Of a DNA stretch of 64,000 bases, positions 1 to 12,212 are shown in pieces. The position numbers and the translations under genes are program-made. Positions within the stretch are counted from its first letter, which is position 1, and every line of letters starts with the position of its first letter. Source of the stretch: Theristus sp. LFF4_11 (taxonomy: Eukaryota; Nematoda; Chromadorea; Monhysterida; Xyalidae); the NCBI GenBank assembly GCA_030248135.1, contig JASANC010001852.1, positions 1 through 64,000 on the forward strand, read 5' to 3'. The notes under the pieces are model-generated. The model did not search any database, was not told where the DNA came from, and was given only the letters and a program-made list of their open reading frames with translations.

Positions 1-17
1 GTTGCACACGAACTGAC

Positions 18-177
18 CGCTGATGAGCGGGTTTCTAACAGGCTGCAAGTCGTCGAGTGCATTGCCGGGCGTGTGTCGGTCGTTGGTGGTGACCGGGCGG
101 ATCGGCTGCTGTGCGTGGGTGCTGCACACGACCAACACAGCCAACGCAAACACGCTGCCCTGTGGCTGTAGCCTCAT
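18..177 (-). CDS. First exon of a secreted protein, partial
   Basis: From the ATG at 177 the minus strand reads MRLQPQGSVFALAVLVVCS, then THAQQPIRPVTTNDRHTPGN. This is a short basic N-terminus, a hydrophobic core of about 12 residues and a plausible signal-peptidase site after the Ala of THA, followed by a Pro/Asn-rich mature segment. The exon probably ends at 18, before a GTCAGT donor; the same donor hexamer is used by the secreted-protein gene at 12213 and by AGAP. It would contribute 53 codons plus one base, and the rest lies beyond the left edge. I do not recognise the family. The supporting evidence is the signal peptide and the donor; with no second exon in view it could be a chance ORF. 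Confidence 0.5.
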
Positions 178-2982
178 GTCGCCTGTCGTTCACTACTGAA
201 CTCGGCCACTTTTTATGGCAATGAACAGTCACATGTAGCTGGATGGACACGCTGCAGTCCAGGCAAGTCCATCGCAAGATTCAAAGATTTAAGTCACATT
301 TGGTGGCACTGAAAATTCAAGGAAATGGAGTCTGAAAAGAAAATCAAACAAATGTGAAAAAACGCCCGGTTACAGAATAATTCCAAAATTTACGGCGATA
401 CTGAAAACAAAAAATTAAACTGCCGTTACAACCAAGCGCATCGCATAACATGATTGACTAAAATGGTGATCATAAATGTGACATAATGATTAGAAATTCA
501 GTTTCAAGCGTGGTGCGTGCGGCGCAGCACAGAAATCGAGAGTCGAACAAGAGAGGGGGGAAGTGAGGTCGCGTTGTTGTGGGGTGAAGCTCAGCATTGA
601 TTTGCATCATCCCATTGATAGAACTGATTGAAAACAACAACCGACACACAACACCAGCAACAACACGGTGCACATTCACCTGATGCTACCGCACTCAGTG
701 TGTACCAAAAAGCAAGGCGTTTGTAATCAGAGAAAGCACATATCGGAACGGAGAACGTTGATGAATGTTATTCATTGAACAGAGACTGACACAAGCGCTC
801 TTTGCAGACAGCTCAGCAGAGATCACAAAAAGAATCAAAACTTTCCATACTTTCGAAAGCGTGGCGAACGAGCAGCATGAGTACTCGTTGTTGGCAGACA
901 CGTCAAATGTGGACGTGTGTCATGGGGCGGCTGGCTGTGTGACACGAGGCGCAAATGAAACACGCACCAATGGGGGGGGGGGGGGTGCGTGCGGCCGTTT
1001 GGAGTTCATCAAACGTGCGTAATCGCATGCACGTATTTTCGCTAAAATAATAAATAAATAAATAAATATTACACAAATCAGGTATCAACCAGCAACCAGG
1101 ACACAGCCAATGAGCACTTTCCATTGCCAATATATGTAGCACCTCTACGATTTCGATTTCGCCCGATTTTCGCTGCTGCTCGCGTGCGTGTTATTAGCAG
1201 CAATATAAACGTGGAACATCAGCTGACCTTGAATGCATGCCCACCTGACATCACTGCACGCACTGCATCCGTGTCCCAATCGACTTTCGATACTAAAACG
1301 CGTCACAGAACACGCTCGGTTGTACGCTTTTTTTCGGTTTCTACCTCGATTTCAACAACAAATGCGGAATATCGAAAAATGCATGCAATGCTTATTGTGA
1401 TGTGCGCGTGCGTGACGTACATGACTTGCTAGATTTCGCATGACAAAACATTCATTTTTTCAGTGATGTTACATCATCGCATGTTTTTGACTTTGAGGAG
1501 GCCACGCGTGCATGCATGTACATACACGTCCCACCGCAACAAAACAATCATAGTTGCACGCTTTAGTGTTGCACAAGCCTTGCGGCTGTCGGCTAAATCA
1601 ATTGTTAATTTTATTTCTTCCCCAGAATTTGGGGAATGTGAAACACATAGTTTTAAGGACACACACGTTTCGACGTTTTTCTGAGTTTGAAAAAGATAAT
1701 CAGAAACTGAAACTGCCGTGAATGTCGCGGATATTTGAAAGGAACGATAACAACAATTGAACAGTCGATCAGGTATGACAGGAGTACAGCATTTTCGTGA
1801 TTCGCCAATTTGTTACAGCCTAGGCAATACGACAAAACGTAAAAATCAAAAATTTGTTTCCGACTCGGCAATCAGAAGGACTTCAACACTGATTCCAATT
1901 TTTGCGTTTGACATGCTATTACTATTATCTCACTCATGTAAAGTCGAGTGGTTGCATGCAAAAAAAATTTGAGAATACTTTGCTGACACGCAACAAAGTT
2001 ACTGAACAACTGAAAGCGACAGACGAGAAACGTGTATCAGCATGCAGAACGCATGTTGTTCTTGAGAACACTGTGATGCCAGGAGAGCGTGGCAGGTTGC
2101 AACTGCATTTGGCATATGACGCCATAGGTTTTGTTGCGAAACAACCAAAAAAGTTGAACGATCAGACCAGAATAAATGAAGGTGGGAGAAACCGGAAGAA
2201 TCCTTCAAGTTAATAAAACAAGGCAACAATAAAAAGTGAATCAACCGTTTCATCTGAAAGTGCCAGAGCACTAATCATCAATCAACACAAACAATATGCG
2301 TGATCACTTTTACTAGTGGCCTTGGCCATCACTGGAGTTACCGGAAAATAGCCCCATGATAAAAACAGAAAAAGAAACAGGAAAAGTAAAAAACAGATAC
2401 ATTAAATGAGAGTTGTAGCATATGAGTTCAGAATTTCAATTTTTTGAGGGACCCAAAATTAAAAAAAAAATGTTCCGAGCGATTTTAGTGAGTTCAACAC
2501 TACTTCTACAACTGATTTTGGTAATATTGAGTTGAATAATATGGAGCAGCTTAAGTTGTAAAATTCAATTTCAAAGTGTGCAAAATGTATAAAAAACAAG
2601 TGTAACCTGAACGTATAAAAAATGCAACAGTGATCATAAAAAACTGATATACCGGTGAATGCAAAACAAACGTCGCATTCATTTGTATGTATCATGCGGA
2701 TGCGCGAGCGAGCGCCAGCGAGCGGACAGCGCATCACGCATAATATGAGCCGTTATCCCCTCGCGCGCTTTTTTCAAATTTGCTCGCTGCGTCCTGCGAG
2801 CATAGTATAAGCCACAAACTTGGTTCCGTGCACACGAAACGAACACCCAAAGTTGTGCTTGGAGCCGCGAAAAAATTTTTATCCGACTACTTTTCATACG
2901 CTGTAGACACGAAAAACCTATTCTGAAAACAGTGTTACTTCTTTCCCTTTGTCCTTTTTTTTTTCAGCTATGTAATCAACAT
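178..2982. other. Intergenic, no gene recognised
   Basis: AT-rich spacer. It holds a G11 run near 974-985 and a short AAAT/TAAA repeat near 1046-1067. The open frames here (up to about 100 codons) have no signal peptide, domain or splice context that I can recognise. The upstream region of the secreted-protein exon (178-500) shows no clear TATA box. Confidence 0.5.
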
Positions 2983-3326
2983 GTGTTCGCCCTTTCAATT
3001 TTTGCCTGCGACACTTTCACAGTCGAACAAAAATGTTCCCTGGGGTAATTCCACCCGGAGATTTTGAAAATTGGGTTAATTTTTTACCCCGACCCTGTTT
3101 TTGGGTAAAAATTGGGCATTTTTAATTGTTCGGAGGGTTTTCACCTGGTTTTAAGTGTTCGCCCTTTCAATTTTTAGCTGGGACACTTTCACAGTTGAAC
3201 AAAAATGTTTCCTAGGGTAATTTCATCCGTATTTTTTGAAAATTTAGTTAATTTTTTTGCCCGGGCACTTTTTTGAGTCAAAATTGTGCATTCTTTAAAA
3301 GTTCGTAGCATTTTGACTGGGTATCA
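2983..3326. repeat. Two-copy tandem repeat, about 172-bp period
   Basis: The motif GTGTTCGCCCTTTCAATTTT starts at 2983 and again at 3155. The following sequence matches through CACTTTCACAG, GAACAAAAATGTT and GGGTAATT, with many substitutions between the copies. The internal GGGTAATT(C/T) block is also present in the adjacent 149-bp array, so both may derive from one satellite family. Confidence 0.75.
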
Positions 3327-3388
3327 GTTTTTCACTCTTACAAATTTTGTCTGAGCTGCGAAAAATAGTAGGAAAAAGGTCTAGTCCG

Positions 3389-3960
3389 TAGTAATTCAAT
3401 GCGCTGATCACGGATTTTGGGTTAGTTTTCTTACGTGAGCAACTCTAGATGCTGAATCGTGACGATTTCGGGCGAATCGGCCGTCGAAATTGGCGAAATT
3501 GGTCCAGAAACGAAAAACAAGAAAAGATTGTTTTCCAGGGTAATTCAATGCGCTGATCACGGATTTTGGGTTAGTTTTCTTACGTGAGCAACTCTAGATA
3601 CCGAATCGTGACGATTTCGGGCGAATCGGCCGTCGAAATTGGCGAAATCGGTCCAGAAACGAAAAACAAGAAAAGGGTGTTTTCCAGGGTAATTCAATGC
3701 GCTGATTACGGATTTTGGGTTAGTTTTCTTACGTGAGCAACTCTAGATACTGAATCGTGACGATTTCGGGCGAATCGGCCGTGGAAATTGGCGAAATCGG
3801 TCCAGAAACGAAAAATAAGAAAAAGATGTTTTCCAGGGGAAATCAAGCGGACAAGGATTTTGGGGAGTTTTTTTATGTGAGCAATCAGATACGAATCGGA
3901 CGATCGGGCGAACGGCGTGGAAATGGCGAAAGGCCAGAAATGAAAAACAAAAAAAAAGGG
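3389..3960. repeat. Satellite array, 149-bp period
   Basis: GTAATTCAATGCGCTGAT begins at 3391, 3540 and 3689, exactly 149 bp apart, with near-identical unit sequence (ACGGATTTTGGGTTAG, CGTGAGCAACTCTAGAT, CGTGACGATTTCGGGCGAAT, GGTCCAGAAACGAAAAA). A fourth unit from about 3838 is strongly eroded and runs into the purine tract. The high identity of the three units implies recent amplification or homogenisation. No coding potential. Confidence 0.9.
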
Positions 3961-4650
3961 TACAGGGAAATAAAACACACGCCGGGGGTGGGGGAGGGTT
4001 TGGGGGGGACAGAACCGGAGGGGCGGGGGGGGACGGGGGGGAGATAGGGAACCGGGCGGAAAAAAAAAAAAAAAAGGGGGGGGGGACAGGGCGGGGGGGG
4101 GGGGGGGGGGGGGGGAGAGGACAGGGGCGAGGGGGGGGGGGGGGGGGGGAGAGAAAGAAAGAAGAGGCGGAAAAGAAAAAAAAAAAAAAAAAGGAGCGGG
4201 GGGGGGAGGGGGGGGGGGGGGAAAAGAAAAATGAGATGAGGCGGAAAGAGGGAGAGGAATAGAAAAGAGGGTGGGGAGGGGACCAGGACGACCAGGAAGG
4301 GGGGAGGGAACAAAGGAATATAATGAGGGGTGGGGGGGGGGAGGCGGCGGGAAAAGAAATGAAAAAGTCAAGAGAAGAACAAAAACAAAAAAAACCGAAG
4401 AGAGAGCGGGAGGACGGAAGGGCAGGGAGAGGAGGGGGGGCGGGGGGCGGGGGAGGGGAGAGGGGGGGGGAAAAAGGAGGAAAGCAAAAGAAGAGAAGCG
4501 AGGGGGGGGGGGGGGGGGGGGGGACGGGACGACACGAAACATAAAAGAAAGATGAGGTGGAATGAAGTATAAGAGAGATATAGAAGGGATTGGGGGGGGG
4601 AGGGGGGGAGGGATAGGAAGAAAAAAAAAGAAATTAAAAGAAAAAAAGTA
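3961..4650. repeat. G/A homopolymer tract
   Basis: About 690 bp of almost pure purine on the plus strand, with G runs up to about 23 and A runs up to about 17. It is reached by progressive decay of the satellite array. The long Pro/Phe-rich frames on the minus strand here are products of this composition, not genes. It may be a real polypurine tract or a badly resolved assembly segment; similar blocks occur at 22.3-22.9, 24.3-24.8 and 59.1-59.4 kb. Confidence 0.8.
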
Positions 4651-5714
4651 TAAAAATATGGGGGATATTATGATTAAATGATAATAAATGGAAAAGGAAA
4701 GGGGATTAGGAAAAAACCGCAGGCGAAACCCCGCGACGGCGGCAGGGGGGGAGAATCGAAAGTGATTTAATAAAAGGAAAGAAATTGAAAAATATCAAAA
4801 AAAATATTAGCAAAAGGGAAAAACAACGCGGGAAAAAGAAGGTGAGGTGGCGGAGGAAGAGGTGAGGACCAGCAGGAACGAATGTAGCTTTGTCTGGCGT
4901 GTGCATTTGTTTGTGTATTTTGAAAATCAGAACTCTTGCATTTGTTTATATCTGATTTCAATTCAACAGCATTTTCACTGCAGCACCGTGTATCCACTTT
5001 CATGCGTGATCATTGTGACCTGTCATGACATATTGTTAACCTCGTTTTTATGTGCACCCCGGTGCGTTGCGGTGGTACAGCTCTGTGATTACACAACTTT
5101 ACGTGTGTTGTCACACGTGAGCGACTCCGGAAAACATGCACAACGCTTTGCAAATATACGAGTGAACAAAACAAAAATGATGTTAAACGGTGCTTGCCCA
5201 TTATAAAAAAACATTTCATTTGATCCTTTTCAAAAATGTGAGTTTATCTCCAGTAGTGACTCACTCCAATCAGTAAAATCCAGCTTGCTCACTCAGCGTG
5301 CTGCCAGTGGCAACTTGCATTGTCATTTGCCAATTGCCTTGGAGGACAACTATTGACCATCGCAGCCCCTGTTCAAGCGTCCTGTGCTGGTCTGCATTTC
5401 GCATCACCATTCACCACACAGAGTTTTGTCGTAAAAATGTACTTTTATCACCAATTCAGTCAGCATGCCGTCACGTCGGTACATGCACTTTTGTGTCTCC
5501 ATCTCCAACCACCGCTGATCGCACGTTATCAGATTGTCAACAAAACATGACAAATGGCAAACAAACACACATTGCCTTGTATTGGACGGGCCTGCAAAAA
5601 TATACAGGGTAATCCATTCAAGCAGGGTTTTATAATGCGCACCTCAATAAGGTTTTGCTAAATTTCAGATTCCCCATAAAATCTCAGTAAGCTGTTTGAG
5701 TTCAATATCTGCTA
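4651..5714. other. Intergenic, no gene recognised
   Basis: The first part is still purine-rich. The rest is ordinary spacer, with an open plus-strand frame of about 104 codons (5298-5612) that shows no recognisable domain or splice context. Confidence 0.4.
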
Positions 5715-5885
5715 CAGTCCATCTGGAAAATATATGCAACATAACGTAATGACCAACCAATCAGCGCTGAGACGTGCGCAAGACAAACCAATCAGCGCTG
5801 AGAATTGCTCATGACTAACCAATCACAGCTGAGAATTGCTATGACCAACCAATCAGCTAGTTGCATATATTAGCGAGATAGACTG
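5715..5885. mobile_element. MITE, CAGTCYATCTGG family, copy 1
   Basis: The element runs from CAGTCCATCTGG to the inverted ATAGACTG and is flanked by TA on both sides (5713-5714, 5886-5887), the Tc1/mariner-type target duplication. The terminal inverted repeats extend about 27 bp (CAGTCYATCT...ATATATGCAAC). Between them lie four tandem units of about 30 bp, each carrying AACCAATCA, a CCAAT box. Related copies are at 13657-13777 and 53045-53805. Length 171 bp, non-coding, so non-autonomous. Confidence 0.8.
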
Positions 5886-6804
5886 TATATGTGTTAAGTT
5901 TGCATCAGGGCCCTGGTCCCATCATTCGTTTGTGGACCCTTCCTTTCACGAAGTGCAAATCATCACAACACTGATTTTTTTCTGAAAATGACACTCTAAG
6001 CTGCCAACGGAGCATGTTGACAAAAACGAAGGCATTCAGAGACAGCAGCCACTCACTGTGCGTGTTTTGAAGATGCCGTGCTGGCGCTGTGATAAGCGTG
6101 AAAACAAGTAAAGTGGAGATGTTGTCTGTGCCACAAAGCGCTCATCGTGTTCGAAAACATGATAAGCCAACAATTCCGATACAAGCACGCCATTTTGGGG
6201 AAATGAAATGAAATTTATTATTTCAGAAATTCTCTGTGATTGACCTATGCGCTAATGTTTCAAAAACTAAAAATTTCAGTTTATTATGCGTTTGTCAAGC
6301 ACAAATGAAAACAGACAAAAAGCATCGCGTTATAAAAATGCATTGTAACTTGCAAGCTACATTTTGTATTGGTTGTAGTGGAGACTGCACTGTTATACTA
6401 ATTATATTGAAAAAATATCAACAAAATTTAAATATTAAAACACAAATCATAACCTGTCTTTGGCACGCACAATGCATTGCAATAAAAATATTAAAATTCG
6501 AATAAAGCAACCAATGTGTCATTGATTTTCAAAAAAACAAAACAAAAATGTTTAGGAAAATCCAGATCAAAACTCGTCAATTGTGTTGTAGCAATTTTTA
6601 CATTTTTTTACTTTTCAATACAGCACCAAGATAAAACAAAAAGGCAACCAAAAAGATAATCTCAAGTGCCATAGAAGACATGGCTTTCAAAAAAGTTAAA
6701 AACTCCATGAAATTTCAAAAAAGGCCACGTCAAAAGAACACCAAAAATGTGACGGTTTCCATTGCGAAATGATGATGACGGAGACATACATGTGTGCAGC
6801 ATTA
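5886..6804. other. Spacer downstream of caudal
   Basis: AT-rich. It lies 3' of the minus-strand caudal gene, so its right part may be 3' UTR. No AATAAA is seen on the minus strand close to the stop; the first one is about 600 bp downstream near 6204. Nothing else is recognised. Confidence 0.4.
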
Positions 6805-8576
6805 CTACGCGTGCATGACCGAGTTGAGCTGGTGATGTGCGGACGCAGTCAAGTGGTTGATGTAGAGGTTGTTGAGGTTGTGGTGGTGGTGTCCGTGTGC
6901 GTAGTGCGCGTGGTGCATCTGCATGCCGTGGTTGTCCATCAGCGGCATCGTGTAATACTGCGGCTGCTGCTGGTGCATCGTGTTGTTTGCTGCCGCTGTT
7001 GCGTTCGTTGAGCCGATCATTTGTGCCATCATGCTCGGATGGCCCGGCAGAATTCGTGGCGGCGTCGACAGACTGCTGTCCAGGTTGCTAGCACTGCTGC
7101 TGCTGTTCATTGCTGCATTTGTGTTGTTGTTGTGCTGCTGGCTGCGGTTGTCGCCGTCTTCGCCTTGCGCGTCTGCTTCGGTGTCGGAGTTGACCTCAGG
7201 CTTCGTCTTTCTGCCGTTGCTCGACTTCTTGCACACCTTGCGATCTTTCGCGCGCCGGTTCTGGAACCAGATTTTCACCTGGCGCTCCGTGAGGCCTGCA
7301 ATGAGACAAAGGTTGACTGTTGATCTCACTGGATGTCTCAAGCAGCTTGCTTTCTTCTGGCTACTGCACCGCAATCAGCTTGTTTGCCCATCAACAGGTA
7401 AACTTTGTTGGACTGTTTTGTTCTCAATGAACTGTATTTCTAGCTTACCAAGCTCAGTGGACAGCTCCGTCTTCCGTGCGGTTGTGATGTATTTGCTGTA
7501 GATGAACTCTTTCTCGAGCTCCAATCGCTGCTGGTCAGAGTAGACCATGCGATACTTCTCACGGGTGCGCACGCGAACATCTGAAAGTGGACATTTTGAA
7601 AAGTTGTAGTGCAACCGTTCGTGACCAGTGCGCATGTGGCAGTCTTAATCGTTTTGGTGAATTTTAAAAACGTTTAAAAGTTTAACGCCAAAGTTTGTAT
7701 TGCGTTTTGTTTTGACAATAAAAACCCAACAACAACGAACACAATACAAACAGCGAACAGCTCCACTCACTGTTCGTGCCAGCTCCTGAGGGCAGAATGC
7801 GCTGCCCACTGGCGGTGGTCGTGATGCCGACGGTGCCGTTCGTGACAGCCGCCGCAGCCAACGAGCTCGCAGCCGTGTAACGCATCCACGGGTAGTCGGC
7901 CGGGTTCATCAGCAGGTCAGCGGTGGCAGCGTTGCCTGCAGTGCTGCTTGAGGCGTTCTGGTTGCTGACGGCCTGCTGATTGACGCTCGATGAGGTCGGT
8001 GTTGACGTGGAGATCGGTGACGACCGCTGGATCACTGGCGGCGAATAGTGAAGTGCTGACTGGAACGCTGAGCTGCTCGGCGAACACTGAAAACGCTGCA
8101 ACTGCGCGTGTTTCGGGGGGATTAGGATGTTCGACGAAAACTGGTGTGTTGTACATTACCCTGCGGTGTACACCATGATGTCACCACATCTGAAAACTCA
8201 GCTGTGCCAAAAGTTTCAATCAGCTCTCAGTCTCACAGAACACATTCAACGACAACAGACCCGGCAAACACGAACCGCGTCGACCAACCTTTCGGATGTC
8301 GGATGCGCCAGCCGTGATGCTCTGATAGGAGCCGGGGTAAGGCGGCGGAATCGGCCACGGGTGATGCGTTGCAGCTGCGGCGAGATCGGCAAACTTTGCA
8401 TCCGGGAACGAAGCCATCGCGGTGGGCGCGTTGAAAGCGAACTGGTGGCCCGGGTATTGCGCGTGGTAAGCGTACGCCGGTGCGTGCGGGGCCTGCGGGG
8501 CGTTCGGGGCAGCCGCCGTGTTGTTCATCATTGAGTTCGGCAACATCGAGGACACCATCGCTCCTGACATCACCAT
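6805..8576 (-). CDS. cad: Caudal/Cdx/PAL-1 homeodomain transcription factor
   Basis: Four coding exons, 8289-8576, 7771-8086, 7449-7580 and 6805-7295 (1227 nt, 408 aa), with consistent phases and donors GTTGGT, GTGAGT and GTAAGC. The homeodomain spans about residues 208-267: [20 protein letters not shown] begins it, and helix 3 is [17 protein letters not shown] with Gln50 and Asn51. These are diagnostic of the Caudal class and closest to nematode PAL-1. A YPWM hexapeptide ([10 protein letters not shown], exon 2) for PBC-type cofactors lies upstream. Exon 1 is Ala/Pro-rich and ends near [11 protein letters not shown]; the C-terminal tail is Asn/Ser/His-rich. One intron splits homeodomain codon 39. 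The family acts in posterior patterning in the nucleus. The start at 8576 is the first ATG of the open stretch; an upstream non-coding exon is possible. The acceptor of exon 2 could also lie 9 nt upstream. Confidence 0.93.
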
Positions 8577-11500
8577 TATTGTTCGCTGGCACACACCGAA
8601 CACACCGAAATTCACTGCTGCTCCTGCTGCGAATCGCAATCAATCACAGGCGGCTGTATTTGTAATTGACAGTTGTATACTTGTAGCAACGCAGTTTATA
8701 TCGTAACTTTGTCACACCAGCAACAACTTTGCTGCACTGTAAAACTTTTGATATTTTTATGAGAGCACAGTAGTAAATGGACGGTCTGCACTGATATGGT
8801 GCATCAATAACACCATCTGTGACTGTGTGAACGTGCTAAACGTCTTTATTGTATCAAGCAATGGTGACATTTATCAGAAATGGTCCACCCAGCCAATCAG
8901 CGTTCGAGGAGGGGCGGCGGCACATCACTTTGTGCGTGTGTTGTTGTGTGACCCTACTTAATGCACAGACGCTTGCCCCCCACCGACCAAAAACACGTGT
9001 GATCAGCGTAACCGATAGCACAGATCAGGCCGCTTTCGGCACGGCCCTACCGTGGTCATCAATAAGAGACAACTCGACGTTCCGTGCCAGCAAGCGTTGA
9101 ATTTTATTGCTGGCCAATAAGTCACCCTGTCCCCTTATATCTTTCAACACATCTCATCCGTTTCACTGAAAAAAGTATGATATGAGGCGAAAACGTGTGA
9201 GATACACGCTGTTTGAGTGATACTGTTGATAGTAAAAACAGTTTTTATACTTTGATATCTTTATATCTTTCGGCTGTGTTTTGATGTGCACCGCGAGCCG
9301 CATATGCAAATCGCAGCACAGCGTTCGTGTTGTTTTTTGCACAGTTTTTAATGACAACTTGCTTGACACCGACAAGAAACGAACATTCGCAAGGAAACAC
9401 AAGCGTTGGAGCAACAGAACGCAGTGATACGGTATCAACGAAAGCAGACCGGGCCTTGCATGTTGAACCTTCGAACGGTCACAACCACTGGCCAAAAAAG
9501 TCGTAAAAAGTGGCTGACAATTTTCTTTCTTGTTCTTTTCCGATTTTCGTTTCTTTTCTCGAGGAACAGAGTGATTTTTATGACATTATTTTACGCTAAG
9601 TCATAAAATTCATCAAAGGACTACACGTATAGTAAGTGAAGCGCATATCGGCTACACAAAGTGCCTTGTTGTATTCGATTTTTTTATTTCATAATTTTAT
9701 GAATTTATAACGGGATATACGGTTACATTGCGGATTACGGTACGCCAACTGGTATGCGGTGTGCATTTTGATGGTGGAAATATTCTTTTTGGGACATGGA
9801 CAAATTTCTTTTAACAACAGCGCGTACGAAGGTGAAGAATCATTTCAGAATCTAATTTCTGCATGCTAATCCGATTATCGCCAAACCAGCAATCGAACAA
9901 TTGACAATTATAATAATACAGCTCTGTTATAAATTTCTATCAGAAAACAAATAATGATAAAGGAGCACTGTAAATGTAAATTATAAATATACGTCATGTC
10001 TCGCAAAACGATATGGGGCCACCAAGGTATAAAAAAGGGGATTCACACACGGATTATGAGCGACTTCCAAGGTGTGTGTGTGTGTGTGTAGGCAAGCAAC
10101 ACCATACCACCTTCTGCAACAAGTTCAATTGCACTCTCAATTAGTGCAAGAGTGCTTGAAACAGATACAAGCCCACACATTTTAAGCCCGCTTATGTGAA
10201 GCCACTTTTGACAGGCCCCTTTGTGGCATATTTATTAGCGTGGAAAAATAATTTACGTAAATCCGAAAGAAAAGCAGCCTGAGAACAAGCATGCGACACC
10301 GCGGCGACGTTGCCAACGCAATCGTGCAAACCTTACAGCTACAAACTGTACGATTGCAGCTGATTTACATTTGGCAACAAAAAATGCCGCCTGTACCTCG
10401 GCCATCAATTTATTCGATTTCAAGATTTACAAGTTTTCAATTCTCAATGATGCTGCCTCGTCGTTCAGGCTTAAGCAACAAAAAACTTTACGACTCACAA
10501 ATAATTTACTGTGGTCTTGGCTAATTATTCATTGGGCTTAATAAGTGGTTTTCTCATTAATTGCATTCGGTTCAAATTGCTTGAAACCAATTTTCGAGCA
10601 ATTGGCTTTTCGTGACTTGAGGTAGTTTTTATGTTCACACACATTTTGTTCACGTAACGCAGCTCAACCGGCTTGCACGCACCGAACACGAGTTGTTTGG
10701 TAGCTCGAATTTGATCAGTTCATCGGACAAAACATTAAAAACATAGAAAGCTCGGTAGCTGAAATGCTAGTTCAAAACTGCACACTCAACGAAAACACCA
10801 AGAATCACACTTGCGGCAGCATAAGTGAAATCGCATCGAGTCATGAGCCACACACAACAATTCTGAATAATATTTATGTAACGTTTGCGTTGTTTCTCCT
10901 CACAAACCATTTTCACCGTTTTTTTACTCTTCACCTTCCGGCTTCCGCCACCCTCCGGCGACCGGCAAGGTGCAAACACGAAAACAGACGCATGCCGCAA
11001 AAGCAACAGGCAAAAGCACAGCAGCACCTGCACCGAAGACCAGAAGGCGCAAACATGCACCGGCCAGGGCACTTGGTGCTGCGGAATGTCATCGTTATTA
11101 TTCTTTATTTGATTAATCCGTAATCTTGCGCAGAAGAGACATGCCGCCAAACACGACAGATAAAAACAGAAGGGACAGATTTTCGCGCCTGTGCCGTTAT
11201 CACCGAATGCAAATCGGGCGGGGCGCAAAGATAAAAGTAAAGTGGTGCGTGCCGTGTTGCTGGTTGCACACTTTTTCGCAGTTGTTTTTGTTTCTTGGAC
11301 AGTTTACGGATTAGTTTTTTTTGCTCGTCCGTTTTGCCTCAATTCACATCACGCCAGACACCAAATTGATTATTATTCCTCAAATGTTTTGACAGGTCCA
11401 CCCTTCTAAAATATATGCAACGAATGCATCCGTCTTGGCATGGCAGAGGCCGAGTGACCTTCTGGGCGGAAGCGTCCGGTCCGGTGGAGGGGCAGCAATA

Positions 11501-12020
11501 AGCTTTACCGTTTACTTCTGCGTTTTTATTCAATCGATTGCTCTTTCTGGTTTTTCAAAACGGCTCTTCTTGCCAAAGTTTACTGCTCAAAGTCAAAACG
11601 GACATGTAATGGAGCGCGAAATGTCCCAGTCTGTTATGCGCGTTCAGTAAGTAAAATTATAATATTGCGTAACACGCCTTCACTGATTTATTCGTCGAAG
11701 GCAATCGGATTGTGACCGATTTTTCGAGTGACTGCGCACAAGCGCGTGCATCGAAAATTGTGCAACAAGTGTGAAGAATAAGAGTGGAGCAGTCTGAAAT
11801 TCAATTCGGTTCACCACTCCAATCAACCAGCCATTTGTTTTCTGTTTGCCCGTGCTAACAGAACATACACCGATGACTGTACCGATCAAAAAGACATCGC
11901 CAAAAGCATAAATTTCAACTGCACCACGCGCTAACGTGTGCTTTGTTTGTGTGCTTTGGGTATAATGCACCTAATATTGTTATTTTTATTGTCCACTCGT
12001 GAGCTAGAATTGAAGCAGCG
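8577..12020. other. Intergenic between caudal and the cysteine-rich gene
   Basis: This includes the caudal upstream region, with a CCAAT box (AGCCAATCAGCG) near 8892-8903, and a (GT)n run at about 10071-10089. Open frames up to 153 codons occur (10767-11228), but none shows a domain or convincing splice structure. The region is long enough to hold caudal regulatory DNA, which I cannot identify from a single sequence. Confidence 0.4.
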
Positions 12021-12027
12021 TATAAAA
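12021..12027 (+). promoter_or_regulatory. TATA box
   Basis: TATAAAA at 12021-12027, about 190 bp before the ATG at 12213. A start site near 12050 would give a 5' UTR of about 160 nt. It has the right distance and strand for the cysteine-rich gene. Confidence 0.45.
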
Positions 12028-12212
12028 ATATGACGCATCTATCACAAGCATACATACACAAGACTCAACACACCAGACGAGCAGAGTCACAAGGAAAGCG
12101 ACAACACGCGGCCTTGTGGGCATAGTTTGCAAAGGCCGCAACAGTGAACGTGTGGCGCTAGCAAAATATTGAAACACAAATGATTTAAAAAAACCGAAAA
12201 ACGAACACTACA

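Noticed and set aside
3706..4555. Long Pro-rich (minus) and Gly/Arg-rich (plus) frames
   Set aside because: They are translations of G/A homopolymer runs; several frames are open at once and none has protein-like composition.
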